Positions 60,934-64,000 of a stretch of DNA of 64,000 nucleotides are shown here, one piece after another (position 1 is the stretch's first letter; every line of letters starts with the position of its first letter). Under the pieces are notes generated by a model. That model had not been told where the DNA came from, made no database searches, and saw only the letters and a program-made list of their open reading frames with translations. A program made the position numbers and the translations under genes. The stretch spans positions 1 through 64,000 of the forward strand of contig DAORJK010000013.1 in assembly GCA_035438985.1 (NCBI GenBank). The letters run 5' to 3'. The DNA comes from UBA4408 sp002389785 (GTDB lineage: Bacteria > Bacteroidota > Bacteroidia > UBA4408).

Positions 60934-63801
60934 ATGAGCAACTTTTCAAAAATTTTAATTAACACTTTGTTGTTTTTTTCGACATCAATTTCAATGCATG
61001 CGCAAGTTTTCGACAAACGAATAACTTGGAATACTGGTCCCGCCACCTTTTATTTTAGCGATATAAAAGCTTGTGCAACACGCAGTAATGGGCATACTTT
61101 AATTTCTATACATCGCTATAATTATGGTCAGGGAGCCGGAATGCTAGCTGAAATAACCAATAACGGAGATACTGTGTGGACCAATCAGTTTAACAGAAGT
61201 GGAACTTCCTACGGTGAAGATTACATTACGTTTATAAAGGAACTTCCCAATCATACCATTTTTATGGCCGGAGGTACGCACAATTCTTCCGGATTTTTTC
61301 ATGCTGCATTTTTTCTAGCCGATTCATTAGGGCAAATAATTCATTACAAAAAAGTACATTATGGATCCAATCTCGATATTGTAATTAATGATATCGACGT
61401 AGCATCGGATGGTACAATTTTTTTTGCCGGACATTACAATGATTTATATAGCGGAGGTGTTACTGGCTATTCATGGACTGTTCCATTGTACGGAAGGTTA
61501 AATTCCGATTTAAGTATAAATTGGTGCAGAACATACGGTAGTACCAGTCATACATTTAACAATACTAATTCTGGAAAAGTTGCCAGTATAAAAGTTACGC
61601 CAGATAATAACCTTGTAATAGCCGGTACAGATGCGGTTGATCCAAACGATGGATATTTAGGCACTTTTCAATTGGCAAAAGTTACTACAAACGGTGCGCT
61701 TATGTGGTCGGTGCAACGTTCGCTTACCACTCACTCGTATCCAACTGCGTTAAAAGTGCTAAGCAATGGTGACATATATGCATTCTCGGAAGTGTACTAT
61801 TTGTCGCCCTTTGGCGATTATGATATTAGCCTTGAAAAATTTGATCAGTATGGAAATTATCTATGGGGAAAATCGTATGGTACAACACTATCCGATAATA
61901 TGAGCAGAGTAGTTTACAATTCTGCCAAACAGCAATTTGCACTCGTTGGAACCCACACAATTTCGGCAACTGAAGACCGAGCTTGGCTTTGTATTTTAGA
62001 CACTGCTGGTCAGGTAATTCACAACAAGTTATTTGGGGCGCCTTCGAGCCATTACAATAACTTTAATGATATTTGTGTGTATAAAAATTTATACCTTATT
62101 ACCGGTAATGCCTTTACTTATGAAGGCATGTTAGTTCAAACCGATTGGGATGGGAATACAGGTTGTGCACCTTCAACATTTAGTTTACAAACAGCAGTTT
62201 TTCCTTCCGTTTTTACAGCAGGATTATCTTTTCACAATACACTACCACTTCAAATAACACCTTACACCGCTGTAAAAGTTAATTATCCGCTTACCTCAAC
62301 AACCAATTGCTTTGCTTGTTCAGATGTTAGTATAAATCAAACTATTTCGGCTTGTGGCAGTTACTATATTGGAGGTGGCTTGCAAACAAATTCGGGGACA
62401 TATTTCGATACCTTATTAACAAGCGGTGGTTGCGATAGCATTGTAATTACTCAATTAAGTATTTCTCAAACACCTACTCCGGCAAATGCCGGTATTGATC
62501 AAACAGTTTGTGCAACAGCAGCTGCCCTTTCAGCAAATGTTCCAGTTGTTGGCACCGGAAATTGGTCCGTAGTTTCGGGTACAGGAAGTATTTTAAATAC
62601 CGCAGCAGCCGCTACCGGAATTAATGGCTTAACGGCCGGAAGTACTACCACCTTGCGTTGGACTATCTCCAGTGGTGCTTGCCCCCCTTCAACCGACGAA
62701 GTAACCTTACAAATTGGTAGTCCAAGTACAACCTCAATTAACACATCTGCCTGTGTAAGTTATACCTTAAATTCACAAACCTATACAAGCTCTGGTAGCT
62801 ATTCTCAAACTTTTACCAATACATCTGGATGTGATAGCATTATTAATTTAAACTTAACAATTTACCAACCCAACACTTCTCAAACTACTACAAGTATTTG
62901 CAGCACTAATTTGCCGTATGTGTGGAATGGGTTAAGTATACTTTCTGCAGGGAGCTACAGTGATACACTTGTGAATTCGAATGGTTGTGACAGCATAGCA
63001 CAGTTAAATTTGCAAGTAAAAAACGCCACTTATTCATCAACTTCCGTTAGTGTATGTAATACTGATTTGCCGTTTAATTGGAATGGTAATAGCTATACAA
63101 CTGCGGGTTCATACACAGCCAACTTTATTAACTCGGTAGGTTGCGACAGTATTGCAACACTTGTTCTTACTCTTAAAAACGCAACAAGTTCAACCACTAC
63201 TGCAAATGTGTGCAGTGCCGATTTGCCTTATTTGTGGGGTGGAAATTCATATACCGGCAGCGGAACATACACGTTAAATTACACCAATGCTGCGGGTTGC
63301 GACAGTACTGCAAATTTGAATTTAAGTGTAAACACTATTGACTTAAGTGTAACAAATACAGATCCCGTGCTTACCTCCAACCAAAGCGGAGCAAGCTATC
63401 AATGGATCAATTGCAGTACAAATTTACCTATTGCTAACCAAACCAATGCATCATTTACTGCTTTGACTAATGGTACTTATGCGGTGGTTGTTTATTATTC
63501 CGGTTGCCACGACACCAGTGCGTGCGAAACAGTAATCAATACAGCAATTTCGACAGTAACAGCTGAACAGGAACTTATCTTTTATCCCAATCCTGTTGAG
63601 CATGAGTTAAATATTATGATTGGCTCTGAAATGAAACAAGCAAGATTTTCAATAAGCAATAAATTTGGACAGGTATTACTTGCAGGAAGCCTGTCGAATA
63701 CAAATAACGTACTTTACTTAGATGAACTTTCAAATGGAATTTATACACTAACAGTATACACCATTTCTAATCAGAAAACGTATAAACTGGTAAAAAAATA
63801 A
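60934..63801 (+). CDS. Large T9SS cargo protein with five 45-aa repeats
   Basis: 955 residues. Signal peptide (LINTLLFFSTSISMHAQ). Residues about 30-460 are a propeller-like part (TIFMAGGTHNSSGFFHAAFF, NLVIAGTDAVDPNDGYLGTF). Residues about 470-800 carry five repeats of about 45 residues ending in GCDSI-x-L-x-L: for example VCNTDLPFNWNGNSYTTAGS, then YTANFINSVGCDSI. The last 80 residues are a T9SS type A sorting domain (FYPNPVEHELNIMIGS and GIYTLTVYTISN). Repeat copies differ in DNA, so they are old. Probably a surface adhesin. Confidence 0.9.
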   Translation: MSNFSKILINTLLFFSTSISMHAQVFDKRITWNTGPATFYFSDIKACATRSNGHTLISIHRYNYGQGAGMLAEITNNGDTVWTNQFNRSGTSYGEDYITFIKELPNHTIFMAGGTHNSSGFFHAAFFLADSLGQIIHYKKVHYGSNLDIVINDIDVASDGTIFFAGHYNDLYSGGVTGYSWTVPLYGRLNSDLSINWCRTYGSTSHTFNNTNSGKVASIKVTPDNNLVIAGTDAVDPNDGYLGTFQLAKVTTNGALMWSVQRSLTTHSYPTALKVLSNGDIYAFSEVYYLSPFGDYDISLEKFDQYGNYLWGKSYGTTLSDNMSRVVYNSAKQQFALVGTHTISATEDRAWLCILDTAGQVIHNKLFGAPSSHYNNFNDICVYKNLYLITGNAFTYEGMLVQTDWDGNTGCAPSTFSLQTAVFPSVFTAGLSFHNTLPLQITPYTAVKVNYPLTSTTNCFACSDVSINQTISACGSYYIGGGLQTNSGTYFDTLLTSGGCDSIVITQLSISQTPTPANAGIDQTVCATAAALSANVPVVGTGNWSVVSGTGSILNTAAAATGINGLTAGSTTTLRWTISSGACPPSTDEVTLQIGSPSTTSINTSACVSYTLNSQTYTSSGSYSQTFTNTSGCDSIINLNLTIYQPNTSQTTTSICSTNLPYVWNGLSILSAGSYSDTLVNSNGCDSIAQLNLQVKNATYSSTSVSVCNTDLPFNWNGNSYTTAGSYTANFINSVGCDSIATLVLTLKNATSSTTTANVCSADLPYLWGGNSYTGSGTYTLNYTNAAGCDSTANLNLSVNTIDLSVTNTDPVLTSNQSGASYQWINCSTNLPIANQTNASFTALTNGTYAVVVYYSGCHDTSACETVINTAISTVTAEQELIFYPNPVEHELNIMIGSEMKQARFSISNKFGQVLLAGSLSNTNNVLYLDELSNGIYTLTVYTISNQKTYKLVKK

Positions 63802-63957
63802 AGCTCCGCATTTTAGCAAATCATCTAGTTATGTGTATGCATGCTTGCATTTGAAGTGAACGATTGGTAGTAGAAAGTTGGGGAGTGCAAGAAAGTTCAA
63901 CCTTGTATTTTAAATCTCGTTGTCTAATTTCTATCCATTATTGTTTAAAACAAGTTT

Positions 63958-64000
63958 ATGAAACCATTTATTACATTATTGACCATTTTAATTTCAACTT
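63958..64000 (+). CDS. Start of a secreted protein, cut by the window edge
   Basis: ATG at 63958 opens MKPFITLLTILIST, a typical signal-peptide start, and the frame is open to the window end. No further statement is possible. Confidence 0.45.
   Translation, partial: MKPFITLLTILIST

Noticed and set aside
1..64000. CRISPR array or rRNA genes
   Set aside because: No regularly spaced repeats with unique spacers and no rRNA sequence were seen on reading the window.

Overview
The window comes from an AT-rich member of the Bacteroidota. Several secreted proteins end in a type IX secretion (T9SS) C-terminal sorting domain. SprB, FG-GAP/ASPIC and propeller/Y_Y_Y-kinase families are present, and the recognisable promoters have the Bacteroidota form TTG-N20-TAnnTTTG. 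No rRNA, complete tRNA or CRISPR array was seen.

Layout. Positions 1-5486 hold the N-terminal part of a very large secreted beta-helix protein. Positions 6.0-22.5 kb are a dense run of small accessory genes, mostly on the minus strand: a GIY-YIG-like protein, a three-gene TIR-like operon, a six-gene HNH / RES / SEC-C / methyltransferase operon, a LexA-like S24 repressor, two nuclease-like genes and a nucleotidyltransferase-like gene. Positions 22.6-26.1 kb hold a DUF2130 gene and an IS1380-type insertion sequence. Positions 26.5-33.7 kb are the richest stretch: a three-gene unit ending in a dCTP deaminase, an XRE regulator plus ImmA/IrrE protease pair, and a complete ubiquitin-like conjugation cassette (tandem Ubl, E2, JAMM isopeptidase, E1; Bil/BUB type) followed 60 bp later by a caspase-like C14 protease. 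Positions 34-43.4 kb hold lipoproteins and a surface-protein operon (SprB repeats, trypsin-like protease). Positions 43.9-49.6 kb hold a mobilisation operon (membrane protein, lipoprotein, small hydrophobic peptide, VirD4-like coupling protein, MobC-like protein, relaxase, ArdC-like antirestriction protein).

At 49750-49806 lies only the 3' half of a tRNA-Leu(TAA), the usual scar of integration into a tRNA gene. I infer that much of the window left of it is an integrated mobilisable island carrying a defence cluster, and that the sequence to the right (ankyrin protein, AraC-like regulator, FG-GAP protein, LytTR two-component pair, T9SS cargo proteins) is host backbone.

How the genes may work together. 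The XRE-ImmA pair is divergent from the Ubl cassette. Between them sit a perfect 16-bp palindrome, an extra half-site and a good Bacteroidota promoter, so protease-relieved repression of the conjugation cassette is a reasonable hypothesis. The caspase-like gene may be its effector or a co-operonic module. The TIR-like operon is bracketed by direct copies of a small 'TIEEIE' mini-gene, which suggests cassette-like gain of defence genes. Functions are inferred from motifs read by eye; no database search was run.
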